Source: Paludibacter sp. (lineage in GTDB: Bacteria > Bacteroidota > Bacteroidia > Bacteroidales > Paludibacteraceae). Taken from it: a stretch of 57,416 nt of DNA. The position numbers and the translations under genes were made by a program. Shown one piece after another: positions 27,864-37,087 of this stretch. The stretch lies in contig JAQUYE010000007.1 in the NCBI GenBank assembly GCA_028691965.1, positions 1 through 57,416 on the forward strand, in the 5' to 3' direction. Under the pieces are notes generated by a model. That model ran no database searches. It saw nothing but the letters and a program-made list of their open reading frames with translations, and was not told the origin of the DNA. The stretch's first letter is position 1. Every line of letters begins with the position of its first letter.

Positions 27864-28964
27864 CTATAAATTTAAATTAGTCTGTGCATATTCCCGCCAC
27901 ATAGTAATCAATTTTTGTAAATCATCCGGCAATTCACTGTCGAAGTGCATGTATTCGTTGGTTACCGGATGCACAAATCCTAAGGTCTTTGCATGAAGAG
28001 CCTGACGTGGACAGGTATAAAAACAATTACGGATAAATAATTTGTAATAGGCCGAAGTACTTCCCTTCAGGATCACATTTCCTCCATAACGTTCATCATT
28101 AAATAAGGTATGACCGATATGTTTCATATGAACCCGTATCTGGTGGGTACGACCGGTTTCCAGCCGGCATTCAACAAGTGTTACAAAGCCAAAACGCTCT
28201 ACCACCTTGTAGTGGGTAACAGCATGCTTGGCCAGCGGATTCTCACCATCGGGATATACCTTAAAACACATCCGGTCGGCAGTATCGCGGGCCAGGGCAC
28301 CGGTAACAGTTCCTTCTTCCTCTTTTACATTTCCCCAAACAAGTGCTAAGTAACGACGGTGAGTGGTTTTATCAAAAAACTGCTTACCAAGATGTGCTTT
28401 TGCATGAGGAGTCTTGGCAATTAACAGCAATCCCGACGTATCCTTATCAATACGATGTACCAGTCCTACCCGTGTATCGTTCGGATCGAAATCAAGATTA
28501 TCCTTCATGTGAAAAGCGATAGCATTTAACAGGGTGCCGTCGTAATTACCGAAACCCGGGTGTACTACTAATCCGGGTTGTTTATTAACCAGCATCAGCT
28601 GATCATCTTCGTATACTATATCAATGGGAATATCTTGTGGTACAATTACAAATTCGGAGGGCGGATAAGCAAGTACGATGGTAATAACATCACCTGGTTT
28701 AACCCGGTAACTGGGCTTTACGGGTTGGTCGTTTATGCGAATATTTCCGGCACCGGCAGCATCCTGAATACGATTGCGGGAGATACTGGCCATTATATTC
28801 ACCAGGTATTTGTCAATCCTTAGCAGCGACTGACCTTTATCTACCACAAAGCGATAGTGCTCGAAGAGTTCCTGTTCCTCCGGAAGTTCATTGTCAAGTT
28901 CCTCCTGGTACAAGTTCCCGTCGTTATCGTTGTATTCTTTTTCTTCAAAACCCTCTTCCTGCAC
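27864..28964 (-). CDS. RluA/RluD-family 23S rRNA pseudouridine synthase
   Basis: 366 residues. An acidic 40-residue N-terminal extension precedes an S4 RNA-binding domain (about 47-105, LLRIDKYLVNIMASISRNRIQDAAGAG split over it) and the RluA catalytic domain. The active-site block is GLVHRIDKDTSGLLLIAK, with Asp173 the catalytic aspartate. S4 plus RluA domains indicate the RluC/RluD class that modifies 23S rRNA; RluD (helix 69) is most likely but not provable here. It sits between the PASTA gene (14-bp gap) and ddl (7-bp gap). Confidence 0.9.
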   Translation of the reverse strand: MQEEGFEEKEYNDNDGNLYQEELDNELPEEQELFEHYRFVVDKGQSLLRIDKYLVNIMASISRNRIQDAAGAGNIRINDQPVKPSYRVKPGDVITIVLAYPPSEFVIVPQDIPIDIVYEDDQLMLVNKQPGLVVHPGFGNYDGTLLNAIAFHMKDNLDFDPNDTRVGLVHRIDKDTSGLLLIAKTPHAKAHLGKQFFDKTTHRRYLALVWGNVKEEEGTVTGALARDTADRMCFKVYPDGENPLAKHAVTHYKVVERFGFVTLVECRLETGRTHQIRVHMKHIGHTLFNDERYGGNVILKGSTSAYYKLFIRNCFYTCPRQALHAKTLGFVHPVTNEYMHFDSELPDDLQKLITMWREYAQTNLNL

Positions 28965-28978
28965 CTTGATTCCTCCTT

Positions 28979-29818
28979 TTAAAAAAATTCTTCTTCCTCT
29001 TCGTCTTCCAAACCGGTCGATCCGCGCCTCATCGCTTCATCAATCAATCCCGGATCTTTGGTTAGCCAGATATTTATCCGGGTTCCTTCCGTCACTTTCT
29101 CGCCCGGCGTAGGTACCTGACGATACACCCTGTACAGATTCTCATCGCTCATGGGAGGATCGTCGTAATTGATACTACCTACTATAAATGAACTGGCTAA
29201 AGCATCGGCACGGGCATTGTCGAGTGTCGCACCCAGTAAAAACGGAATTGAATTCATGCTATTCCCTACCCCGCTTCCTACTACCAGTACCAGTGCGCTA
29301 CCTTCAACCAATCGTGTACCGGATTCAATGTGCTGACCGTTGTAGCGCACATCAATAACCAGGTCCTTAAATTCGGAAGGTCTGTATTCAACATGTGCCA
29401 CCCGTAAACCAAGTGAGCGCAACAGAGCGTCGGCCTGCCGGAAGGAAATATCATTTACTTCGGGCATCGGTACGGTTTTCATCTGACGTTTGTTCAGAAT
29501 AAGGAAAATGGAACGGTTCTTCTTAACCGAAGAGCCCGGCGAAGGTATTTGTTCTATAATAGTACCAAGAGCCCTGTTCCTGTCGTATACCGAATCAATA
29601 ACCTGTACATATAAATCCATTGAACGAAGCGTACTCATTGCTTCCTCTTCGTACAAACCCCTTAAATCAGGTACGGGTACAGCTTCACCCAACCGGGTGT
29701 ATTGATCGATTAACAATAAGGTAATCCAGGTTATTCCTACTACCAGTGCAAAAGCAAGTAATATCCGTTTCAGGATAAAACCTATAAAACTATCTTTCCA
29801 GAACGACTTAAAATCCAT
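28979..29818 (-). CDS. PASTA-domain membrane protein
   Basis: 279 residues: a short cytoplasmic N-terminus, one transmembrane helix (about 14-38), then three PASTA-like repeats (about 48-110, 115-183 and 190-262), each starting with a VPDLRG, MPEVNDIS or IPFLLGAT type strand. There is no kinase or transpeptidase domain, unlike PknB or PBP2x. The tail is strongly acidic (DEEEEEF). PASTA repeats bind peptidoglycan fragments, so a periplasmic wall-associated role is likely. First gene of the rluD-ddl operon, consistent with that. Confidence 0.88.
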   Translation of the reverse strand: MDFKSFWKDSFIGFILKRILLAFALVVGITWITLLLIDQYTRLGEAVPVPDLRGLYEEEAMSTLRSMDLYVQVIDSVYDRNRALGTIIEQIPSPGSSVKKNRSIFLILNKRQMKTVPMPEVNDISFRQADALLRSLGLRVAHVEYRPSEFKDLVIDVRYNGQHIESGTRLVEGSALVLVVGSGVGNSMNSIPFLLGATLDNARADALASSFIVGSINYDDPPMSDENLYRVYRQVPTPGEKVTEGTRINIWLTKDPGLIDEAMRRGSTGLEDEEEEEFF

Positions 29819-29909
29819 GAACTATAGTTTGAAGTGTAAACAGTTTTCAACTGCCAAAAATAATCAAAAAATATGGATTAACTAATACCAACCATTTTAC
29901 CGCAAACAA

Positions 29910-29944
29910 AAAAAGTAAAAACCACATAGCGGTTTTTACTTTTT
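29910..29944 (-). terminator. Rho-independent terminator downstream of rpmH
   Basis: A 14-bp A/T-rich stem (aaaagtaaaaacc pairing with ggtttttactttt) around a 7-base loop (29924-29930), flanked by A and T runs on both sides so it could work on either strand. It lies 26 bp after the rpmH stop. Confidence 0.8.
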
Positions 29945-29969
29945 TAATAAGGTTGAGAAAAGCAGAAAA

Positions 29970-30128
29970 TTACATCTTGTGACGACCTTCATCGGCTACA
30001 GTTAATTTACTTCTGCCTTTAGCGCGACGAGCGGCCAATACACGACGACCGTTTGCTGTTGCCATTCTTTCACGAAATCCGTGTTTGTTTCTTCTTTTTC
30101 TGTTAGAAGGTTGAAATGTCCTTTTCAT
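29970..30128 (-). CDS. rpmH: 50S ribosomal protein L34
   Basis: A 52-residue protein, very basic. It starts [20 protein letters not shown], the invariant L34 N-terminus, and ends in VADEGRHKM, a Bacteroidota-style tail. L34 is a small structural protein of the large subunit. In many bacteria rpmH sits next to dnaA and rnpA near the origin; here neither is adjacent, but the candidate origin signals at 33.5 kb are close. It has its own promoter (30170-30200) and terminator. Confidence 0.97.
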   Translation of the reverse strand: MKRTFQPSNRKRRNKHGFRERMATANGRRVLAARRAKGRSKLTVADEGRHKM

Positions 30129-30169
30129 TGCTCTTATGTATTACGTTATTATTCTGGATTTTGGGACTG

Positions 30170-30200
30170 CAAAAATAGACTTTTTTTTTTAATTGGCAAA
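30170..30200 (-). promoter_or_regulatory. Bacteroidota promoter of rpmH
   Basis: On the minus strand: TTTG (30200-30197), a 19-bp spacer, and TATTTTTG (30177-30170). Full consensus match; 41 bp of leader to the -7 box from the rpmH ATG. Confidence 0.8.
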
Positions 30201-30223
30201 ATGTTAGGTATTATTTCTTTAAT

Positions 30224-30254
30224 TTTGTGCTTTCGTCAAAAAAAATTACTTTTG
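30224..30254 (+). promoter_or_regulatory. Bacteroidota promoter of the DUF4954 gene
   Basis: TTTG at 30224-30227, a 19-bp spacer, and TACTTTTG at 30247-30254; full consensus match, divergent from the rpmH promoter with their -33 boxes 23 bp apart. The ATG at 30302 follows 47 bp later. Confidence 0.8.
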
Positions 30255-30301
30255 GTGATTCTTAACTATATTAACAAATTTTCCCTGAAATAAGTAATCT
30301 T

Positions 30302-32497
30302 ATGGACAGAGTACGTATACTTGAACCGGAAAAAATCGGTCGACATTTTATACCTGCTGAATTCCTTCCCACCGGGAAAGATGAATTTTACCAGCGTAAT
30401 AAACAGGTAGTACCACCAAAATCAGGCTGGAGAAATCTGAAATCGGGTGAAATTGAACTGCTTGTTAAAAACGATAATACCTGCGAAAACTGGGATGATT
30501 TAATGGTAACCGACGAGTTTGATCCCACCCTGATTAAGAATACAAGCTTTTTCGGGTTGGTTCGTATAGGCCGGCTCAGGGATCTTGTGGTTGAGCATCA
30601 CGACCTGCGATTGCCTGCAGGGATTACAAATAGCCTGGTTATTTCCTGTGATATTGGCGACGATGTAGCCATTCATAATGTGAATTACATGGCTCACTAT
30701 ATTATTGGTGATCGCTGTATTTTATTTAATATCCAGGAACTTCATGCTACTGATCACGCAAAGTTTGGTAACGGAACTATAAAGGACGGTGAACCTGAAA
30801 GTGTGCGCAACTGGATGGATGTTATGAATGAGACCGGGTGCCGGCAAATACTTCCCTTCGACGGAATGATATCTGCCGATGCTTACCTGTGGGCAAAATA
30901 CGTAGATGATAAAGCTCTTCAGGATAATCTGAAAAAAATTACCCAGGAGAGCGTTGATAGCCGCAGAGGCTATTACGGTACCATCGGAAATTATAGCGTT
31001 GTAAAAAACTCTTCGATTTTAAAGGATGTAAAAATCGGATCCAATTGTTATATTAAAGGAGCTAATAAACTTAAAAACCTTACCATTAACTCTACAAAGG
31101 AAGAACCCACCCAAATAGGCGAAGGTGTGGAACTGGTAAATGGTATAATTGGTTATGGATGCCATATATTTTACGGTTGTAAAGCGGTTAAATTCGTGCT
31201 CGGCAACAATTCTAACCTGAAATACGGTGCGCGACTTATCCATTCTTACCTGGGTGATAATTCTACTATCTCTTGTTGTGAAGTGCTTAATAATCTTATT
31301 TTCCCGGCTCACGAACAACACCATAACAATTCATTCCTTATAGCATCCGTTATAATGGGTCAGAGCAATATTGCCGCAGCTGCTACTATAGGCTCCAATC
31401 ATAACAGTCGTGCGAATGATAACGAAATTCAGGCCGGTAGAGGTTTCTGGCCGGGATTATGTACGAGTGTAAAACATTCGAGTCGCTTTGCCTCGTTTAT
31501 CCTGCTGTCAAAGGCTGATTATTCATACGAACTGGATATCGCCTTCCCTTTTGCTCTGGTAAACAATAATATGTCGAAAGACCAGCTCGAAATTATGCCT
31601 GCTTATTGGTGGATGTTTAATATGTATGCACTCGCTCGTAATTCGTGGAAGTTTACAAATCGCGATAAACGTATCCATAAGAATCAGAATATTGAATTTG
31701 ATGCCTATGCTCCTGATAGTATGGAAGAAACCATCCATGCAATGAGCTTACTGGAGTTGTGGACTGCAAAAGCATTCTACCGTTCAAAAGGTGAGTTAAT
31801 CGATTTTTACAGCGATGACGAATTGTATAAAAAGGGAAAAGAGCTGTTAACCGGCGATGCTGCTGTGGTTGATTCGCTGGATATAATAGGTGAAGCTGTC
31901 GAAAATTCGCACCGTAAGGTAAGTATTTTAAAAGCGCATAAGGCCTATTTTGCTTATCGCGACATACTCCATTATTATGGTATTAAAAACCTGATGGAAT
32001 ACGCTCAGACACATTCATTTGATTCGATGAAAACCGAACTCAGGGCTCCCCGTATTACCGAATGGGCTAACCTGGGTGGTCAGTTGATGATGACTACGGA
32101 TGTAGATAAACTCCGGAACGACATCGGGAATAATAAATTGAAGAACTGGGATGAAATACACCAGCGATACAATGAATTATGGGCTAAGTATAAGCTTGAC
32201 AAGCAAAAACATGCATATGCCTGCATGTGTCTGCTGTACGATACCGATACTTTATCGCGCGAAAACTGGTTACAGGCTCTTGATAAGGGTATTGAACTTC
32301 AGGAATTTGTAAACGAGCAGGTGTATATAACCCGTAAAAAAGACTACGAAAATAAATTCAGGCAGATTACCTTCCGTAACAAGGAAGAAATGATCGCCGC
32401 TCTTGGTAGTATCGACCAGAATAGTTTTATTGTGGAAGTAGGCCGGGAAACAAAGGAGTTTAACCAGAAACTTAAGGAGCTAAAATCAAAAAACTAA
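30302..32497 (+). CDS. DUF4954 family protein with left-handed beta-helix repeats
   Basis: 731 residues. The middle third (about 85-410) reads as hexapeptide repeats of a left-handed beta-helix (IGDDVAIHNVNYMAHYIIGDR, VKIGSNCYIKGAN, VVGYGCHIFYG-like units), a fold found in acyl- and nucleotidyl-transferase partners. The last 300 residues are helical and charged. The whole matches the Bacteroidota DUF4954 family as I remember it. No signal peptide, so probably cytoplasmic. HNSRAND and the GRGFWPGLC segment are likely conserved active or binding sites, but no reaction is known to me. It has its own promoter and ends in a shared inverted repeat with the SDR gene. Confidence 0.82.
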   Translation: MDRVRILEPEKIGRHFIPAEFLPTGKDEFYQRNKQVVPPKSGWRNLKSGEIELLVKNDNTCENWDDLMVTDEFDPTLIKNTSFFGLVRIGRLRDLVVEHHDLRLPAGITNSLVISCDIGDDVAIHNVNYMAHYIIGDRCILFNIQELHATDHAKFGNGTIKDGEPESVRNWMDVMNETGCRQILPFDGMISADAYLWAKYVDDKALQDNLKKITQESVDSRRGYYGTIGNYSVVKNSSILKDVKIGSNCYIKGANKLKNLTINSTKEEPTQIGEGVELVNGIIGYGCHIFYGCKAVKFVLGNNSNLKYGARLIHSYLGDNSTISCCEVLNNLIFPAHEQHHNNSFLIASVIMGQSNIAAAATIGSNHNSRANDNEIQAGRGFWPGLCTSVKHSSRFASFILLSKADYSYELDIAFPFALVNNNMSKDQLEIMPAYWWMFNMYALARNSWKFTNRDKRIHKNQNIEFDAYAPDSMEETIHAMSLLELWTAKAFYRSKGELIDFYSDDELYKKGKELLTGDAAVVDSLDIIGEAVENSHRKVSILKAHKAYFAYRDILHYYGIKNLMEYAQTHSFDSMKTELRAPRITEWANLGGQLMMTTDVDKLRNDIGNNKLKNWDEIHQRYNELWAKYKLDKQKHAYACMCLLYDTDTLSRENWLQALDKGIELQEFVNEQVYITRKKDYENKFRQITFRNKEEMIAALGSIDQNSFIVEVGRETKEFNQKLKELKSKN

Positions 32498-32520
32498 CCT
32501 GGTGATTTAGTGCATATTAT

Positions 32521-32563
32521 TTCAGGCTGATCGGGTGGTTTATAGCTTCCCGTTCAGCCTGAA
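32521..32563. terminator. Inverted repeat between convergent genes, likely bidirectional terminator
   Basis: 15-bp arms at 32521-32535 and 32549-32563 (ttcaggctga.cggg) with a single mismatch and a 13-base loop. It lies 23 bp after the DUF4954 stop and overlaps the last codons of the SDR gene (stop at 32540). No long T-run follows on either strand, so termination is inferred from position and stem strength. Confidence 0.6.
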
Positions 32564-33517
32564 CCATTCCAGTGCATCAGCAATTGCTGTATCTACCGGT
32601 GCATCGCTTAGCTCCAGGACTGTATCGGCTTTTGTAGATGAATAATACTCCCGGATAAGGAGTTGCCTCACATTGCGCGTACTCAGATCCACCGGAATAC
32701 CCATCCACCGGATAAAATCTCCTGCTCTGCCTGCCAACAGGATAAGCCAATCCGGTAGTTGTAGTAGTTTCTGAGGATAGGCTCCTACCCTTTTCAAACG
32801 CTTATAGAAGTCCTGAAACGACAGGTTCTCTCCTCCTACCAGGTAATGTTCTCCCGACTCTCCTTTGTAGAGTGCATTGCAGCAGGCAAGAGCTACTTTT
32901 TGCACGGATACAAAATTCTTACCTCCTTTTGGCACAAACATCAGTCTTTTTCTATACCCCATCACGATTAACCTGCCTGAGCTTGGTTTACTGTCGTGCG
33001 AGCCAATCATAAAAGCCGGATGTATAATAATTACTTCTATTCCCCTGTTGGCTGACTCTTTTTCAAGCAGAAGCTCCGTTTGTTTTTTACTTAGTGCATA
33101 CCACGAATCGCTAAATGGTTTGCTGATGGGAGTCGTTTCATCAGCCGGCAAATCTTCAGAGCCGTATCCAAGTGTATTTACAGTGCTAACATAAATAAGT
33201 CGTTTTACCTTTGCCTGCTTGCATGCCTTCAATAATGTGGAAACAGCTGCTGTATTTACCCTGAAATACTCATCCGGTTTTAGTAAATTTGTAGCTGTTA
33301 CTGCTGCACTGTGTATTACGGCATCGCATCCATCAACAGCATCCTGTAATGTCGATGCACTTGTAAAATCACCTTTTACTATTTCAAGTGATTCTGTGTC
33401 GACAGTCAGCTTAGAAGTTGAACGAACAATAATGCGAACTTGCTCGTTACTTTTCTGTAAGTGAGTAACTATGTGATGACCTAACAGTCCGGTAGCACCG
33501 GTTACAAGTACTTTCAT
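32540..33517 (-). CDS. NAD(P)-dependent epimerase/dehydratase-like SDR
   Basis: 325 residues from the ATG at 33517 (MKVLVTGATGLLGHHIV); the longer start at 33610 would extend through the DnaA-box-like cluster. An extended short-chain dehydrogenase: nucleotide loop GATGLLG (7-13), an HSAAV strand, an STVNTLGYG catalytic Ser/Thr region, and YALSK as the YxxxK catalytic pair. The C-terminal part is like dihydroflavonol-4-reductase/ hopanoid-associated epimerases, with substrate not predictable. Divergent from nadA across the origin-like intergenic region. Confidence 0.87.
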   Translation of the reverse strand: MKVLVTGATGLLGHHIVTHLQKSNEQVRIIVRSTSKLTVDTESLEIVKGDFTSASTLQDAVDGCDAVIHSAAVTATNLLKPDEYFRVNTAAVSTLLKACKQAKVKRLIYVSTVNTLGYGSEDLPADETTPISKPFSDSWYALSKKQTELLLEKESANRGIEVIIIHPAFMIGSHDSKPSSGRLIVMGYRKRLMFVPKGGKNFVSVQKVALACCNALYKGESGEHYLVGGENLSFQDFYKRLKRVGAYPQKLLQLPDWLILLAGRAGDFIRWMGIPVDLSTRNVRQLLIREYYSSTKADTVLELSDAPVDTAIADALEWFRLNGKL

Positions 33518-33966
33518 TGCTAACGTGTAATGATTGATAGTACAAAGTTGATAAAAACATCTTAATAAATGGTTGATAACTGTTGATAAAAAGTGAATAG
33601 ATTTTGACAAGTATCGCTTTGCTATTTCAACCCTAAATTCTCTTAATCAATTTTATTTCTTTGGCAAATTTTTAATTGTTTTTTTACATACTAAGTTTTA
33701 AACTTCAATTTTAGCTTTATCAACAAGGGTTTCGCGAAAACTTACTAACTTTGCAACTATCAACAGTCTGTTAATAACATTCACAGGAAACTGATAATAA
33801 AGCGATAAGTAATGTTAGTACTTGTTGATTACATTTGATTTTATATTGATAACTAATAGTACAACCAAAAGTGATAATTTTATCAACTTCGTTAACACCC
33901 TATTAGTATTATCATATAGTTTTTTTAAAAGTAAAAAATATAATATTAATATATAGTGTTGTTGAA
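33518..33966. other. Candidate chromosomal replication origin: DnaA-box-like cluster and A/T-rich stretch
   Basis: 449 bp without a gene. TTATCAAC (one change from the DnaA box TTATCCAC) occurs on either strand at 33546-33554, 33571-33579, 33581-33589, 33717-33725 and 33880-33888. Single-mismatch versions lie at 33757-33765, 33823-33831 and 33844-33852. A perfect palindrome TTTCGCGAAA is at 33730-33739. Immediately after the last box, 33901-33960 has 54 A/T of 60 bases and could be an unwinding element. A TAACTTTG -7-like box at 33746-33753 may serve nadA. The layout resembles an oriC, but binding by DnaA is inferred. Confidence 0.5.
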
Positions 33967-34899
33967 ATGATGGAAAAAGATAAACTTGTTTCCGAAATTC
34001 TTCGGTTGAAGAAGGAAAAAAACGCTGTTATAATGGCTCACTATTATCAGACAGCTGATATACAGGATATTGCTGATATTATTGGGGATAGTCTGGCACT
34101 TGCTCAATGGGCAGCTAAGACCGAAGCAGATGTTATCGTACTGTGCGGAGTTCACTTCATGGGAGAAACTGCCAAGATTCTTTCTCCTGATAAGAAGGTA
34201 TTGATACCCGATTTTGCTGCCGGTTGTTCGCTGGCAGATAGTTGTCCTGCCGATGAGTTTGAGAAATTCGTAAAAGCTCATCCCGACCATACTGTAATAT
34301 CGTATGTAAATACAACTGCTGCTGTAAAGGCACTGACAGATGTGGTTGTTACTTCTACCAATGCCAAGAAGATAGTTGATCAGTTTCCTGCCGATGCAAA
34401 GTTAATTTTCGGTCCTGATAAGAACCTTGGTAATTACATTAATAGTGTTACCGGCCGTGAAATGCTTTTATGGGATGGTGCCTGTCATGTACATGAACAA
34501 TTTTCGCTCGAAAAACTGCTCCAACTAAAGGAAGAACATCCCGATGCTGCTATCATTGCTCACCCCGAATGTAAACGTCCTCTTTTATTAACGGCCGATT
34601 TCATAGGCTCTACCCAGGCATTACTTAATTACACCATACAATCCGACAAAACGAAGTTTTTGGTAGCTACCGAAGCAGGAATTCTTCACGAAATGCAGAA
34701 GAAAAGTCCGGATAAGGTATTTATACCCGTACCACCAAACGACAGTACCTGTGGCTGCAATGATTGCAATTTCATGAAACTGAATACGCTTGAGAAGTTA
34801 TACCTCTGTCTGAAAAACGAAAACCCTGAAATTCTCGTTGATGAGGAAATCAGGGTTAAAGCGGTAAAGCCGATTATTCGTATGCTCGAAATGTCTTAA
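33967..34899 (+). CDS. nadA: Quinolinate synthase
   Basis: 310 residues, the short NadA form. Three cysteines fitting the 4Fe-4S cluster ligands are visible: Cys87 (AGCSLADSC region), Cys173 ([10 protein letters not shown]) and a C-terminal one in [12 protein letters not shown] (Cys264 or Cys267). [20 protein letters not shown] is the N-terminal substrate region. It condenses iminoaspartate with dihydroxyacetone phosphate to quinolinate in NAD synthesis. nadB and nadC are not in the window. Either ATG at 33967 or 33970 may be used. The stop overlaps the U32 stop on the other strand. Confidence 0.96.
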   Translation: MMEKDKLVSEILRLKKEKNAVIMAHYYQTADIQDIADIIGDSLALAQWAAKTEADVIVLCGVHFMGETAKILSPDKKVLIPDFAAGCSLADSCPADEFEKFVKAHPDHTVISYVNTTAAVKALTDVVVTSTNAKKIVDQFPADAKLIFGPDKNLGNYINSVTGREMLLWDGACHVHEQFSLEKLLQLKEEHPDAAIIAHPECKRPLLLTADFIGSTQALLNYTIQSDKTKFLVATEAGILHEMQKKSPDKVFIPVPPNDSTCGCNDCNFMKLNTLEKLYLCLKNENPEILVDEEIRVKAVKPIIRMLEMS

Positions 34900-36140
34900 T
34901 TGGAAGGTATTATCTTATATACTTTATCGTTACGACGAACTACATCCTTTGTTTTAATTGAAAAGTACGTTCCTTTCTGAGCTTTTTCAACTACTTGTAG
35001 TTCCACTCGCATTTCCTGAATGAAATCCTCATAAGCACCGGTAGTTTCGCCTGTGATGAGGATTTCGTCGTTAATGCTGATATGCTGTGCCTCAACTAAA
35101 ATTTCTGCAACCCCTATTTTAGAAAAATAGTTGGTTACTTTTCCTATATACATTTTCTTATGTGTAGCTTCCGAACCGTAGTTGGCACTCCATTCACCCA
35201 GTCGTTGTCCCATGTAATACCCATCCCAGAACCCTCTGTTGAAAACCTTACTTAAACGAAGATTCCAGCCCTCAATTTTCTCATCGGTAAATGTACCCTC
35301 CAGACAGGCTTCAACGGCTTCACGGTAGCACGAAACCACTGTCTTGACGTATTCAGGTCCGCGTGCTCTTCCCTCAATTTTAAATACCCTTACTCCCGAA
35401 TCAAGCATCTTATTCAAAAAACCAATGGTTTTAAGATCTTTCGGCGACATAATGTATTCATTGTCAATTTCAAGTTCAATCTCCGAATCTTTGTCTTTTA
35501 CTACATAGCCACGTCGACAAATCTGATTGCATTCGCCCCTGTTGGCAGATAGGTTTTTTTCGTGCAGACTAAGGTAACATTTACCCGATACGGCCATGCA
35601 AAGGGCTCCGTGACAAAACATTTCAATACGGATCAGCTGGCCACTTTTACCACGGATATCTTCTTCTATAATACGTCTGTGTATTTCGGCAACCTGATCC
35701 ATAGTAAGTTCGCGTGCAAGTACTACAACATCGGCAATTTGTGCGTAAAACTTCAACGATTCAACGTTCGTTATATTTAATTGTGTAGATAAATGTACTT
35801 CTACTCCAATCGAATTGGCATACATCAATGCAGCCACATCCGAAGCTATAATCGCTGAAACCTGCGCTTCTTTTGCAATATCAATGATTTCGCGCATCAG
35901 GTTTATATCATTGTCGTACAGTATAGTATTAACTGTCAGGTATGATTTTATATTATTTTCCCTGCATGTGGTAACTATTTTACGTAAGTCGTCGTTCGAG
36001 AAATTACTGCTCGATTTGCTTCGCATGTTCAATTTTCCTATACCGAAATAAACTGAATCGGCTCCTGCCTGTATTGCTGCTGCCAGACTTTCCCACGAGC
36101 CTGCAGGTGCCATTATTTCGATTTCTTCTCTTCTAATCAT
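34896..36140 (-). CDS. Peptidase U32 family protein (TrhP/collagenase-like)
   Basis: 414 residues. The family start [24 protein letters not shown] and the U32 signature around [19 protein letters not shown] (about 170-190, with two conserved Cys) are clear; further Cys in [12 protein letters not shown] match the Fe-S-associated cluster of tRNA hydroxylation proteins. Members include TrhP, which helps form 5-hydroxyuridine in tRNA from prephenate, and proteins labelled collagenases. The U32 name is historical; a tRNA role is more likely. Its ATG overlaps the upstream barrel gene's stop by 4 bp. Confidence 0.9.
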   Translation of the reverse strand: MIRREEIEIMAPAGSWESLAAAIQAGADSVYFGIGKLNMRSKSSSNFSNDDLRKIVTTCRENNIKSYLTVNTILYDNDINLMREIIDIAKEAQVSAIIASDVAALMYANSIGVEVHLSTQLNITNVESLKFYAQIADVVVLARELTMDQVAEIHRRIIEEDIRGKSGQLIRIEMFCHGALCMAVSGKCYLSLHEKNLSANRGECNQICRRGYVVKDKDSEIELEIDNEYIMSPKDLKTIGFLNKMLDSGVRVFKIEGRARGPEYVKTVVSCYREAVEACLEGTFTDEKIEGWNLRLSKVFNRGFWDGYYMGQRLGEWSANYGSEATHKKMYIGKVTNYFSKIGVAEILVEAQHISINDEILITGETTGAYEDFIQEMRVELQVVEKAQKGTYFSIKTKDVVRRNDKVYKIIPSN

Positions 36141-37012
36141 TCTTTATACTCTGGTGTTAATTTTTTACTTTCAAACCGGATTCCTACTCTTACCTGATGG
36201 TAAGGAAAATCACGCATTCCGTACTGATACTGTATATAATAGTTTATTTTTTCTGATTTAAATCCTAAACGGGTAAAGCAAACTACGGGCCTGTCGCCGT
36301 AATCAGCTCCATAGTTAGGATGACTGCTCATCCATCCTGAGTAACCACGGATACCACCTTCCCACTCTACTTTATTTTTTTTAATAGCCAGCTTTGTTCC
36401 ATACATGGGTGCATCATTCTGTGTGTAATTATCCGTCTCCCAGCACAGAAATCCTAAATTGGCAACAATACGGAGTTCATCTATCAGTGTTGTGCTAACC
36501 CGAAATGACTTACCTGCTTCTACATCAAAGTAATATCCTGATGTGTTGTAGTAGCGTTTAGCAAAGTTTTCGGTACCCGATGAGGTTTTAAGTGTCGAGT
36601 TAAGAATAAGCGATGGAAAGCGATCCGTCTCCCTGTGCAGTCGTATCCGTGTCTGTATGTATATATCACTGTTTGCCTTTCCTTTTACCTTATCAGGCTG
36701 TATATTTCGAAGTTCTGCTGTTTCAGGATTCACTTCATAGTGTTCTAAAAATGCCGACCAAAGTTTGAAGGATACTTTTTCACTGTATAAGGGTATTTCA
36801 ACACCGAAATAACCATTTTTAGTTTTATCTCCAAAACCAAAATAGTAATCTGCTGTTATATCAAAAGTAGTTGTGGCAGGTAACACTGCATTTGATAGTT
36901 CCGGTACCGGGAAGGCATTAGGTCCAAACCAGGCAGTAGAGTAGCGGTCGATCTGAGCAAACAGGATCGAACTACTGACTATCAACAGACTACACAGTAT
37001 ACTTTTTTTCAT
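36137..37012 (-). CDS. Predicted outer-membrane protein of unknown family
   Basis: 291 residues from the ATG at 37012 (MKKSILCSLLIVSSSILFAQ signal peptide). An in-frame ATG at 37033 lies upstream of the -7 box at 37021-37028, so it should not be on the transcript. The mature part alternates short strands with polar turns (FGFGDKTKNGYFGVEIPLY, YYIQYQYGMRDFPYHQVRVGIRFESK), like an outer-membrane barrel of about 12 strands. I recognise no family. Its stop overlaps the U32 start by 4 bp, an unexpected coupling of an envelope protein with an RNA-modification-type gene. Confidence 0.78.
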   Translation of the reverse strand: MKKSILCSLLIVSSSILFAQIDRYSTAWFGPNAFPVPELSNAVLPATTTFDITADYYFGFGDKTKNGYFGVEIPLYSEKVSFKLWSAFLEHYEVNPETAELRNIQPDKVKGKANSDIYIQTRIRLHRETDRFPSLILNSTLKTSSGTENFAKRYYNTSGYYFDVEAGKSFRVSTTLIDELRIVANLGFLCWETDNYTQNDAPMYGTKLAIKKNKVEWEGGIRGYSGWMSSHPNYGADYGDRPVVCFTRLGFKSEKINYYIQYQYGMRDFPYHQVRVGIRFESKKLTPEYKE

Positions 37013-37020
37013 ATGCGCTG

Positions 37021-37028
37021 CAAAAGTA
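37021..37028 (-). promoter_or_regulatory. -7 promoter element of the barrel-U32 unit
   Basis: TACTTTTG on the minus strand, ending 8 bp before the chosen ATG at 37012; near-leaderless transcription would follow. No clear -33 TTTG. Confidence 0.6.
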
Positions 37029-37058
37029 CTCATAAAAGCTCAATTTCTAAAGTTTTAG

Positions 37059-37066
37059 TACCTTTG
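37059..37066 (+). promoter_or_regulatory. -7 promoter element of dusB
   Basis: TACCTTTG, matching TAnnTTTG, 21 bp before the dusB ATG. Confidence 0.55.
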
Positions 37067-37087
37067 CGCCCTTTATACGATTATTGA

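Noticed and set aside
33518-33610. Extended N-terminus of the SDR protein starting at 33610
   Set aside because: The extra 31 residues precede a textbook Rossmann start at 33517 and would make the DnaA-box-like cluster coding.
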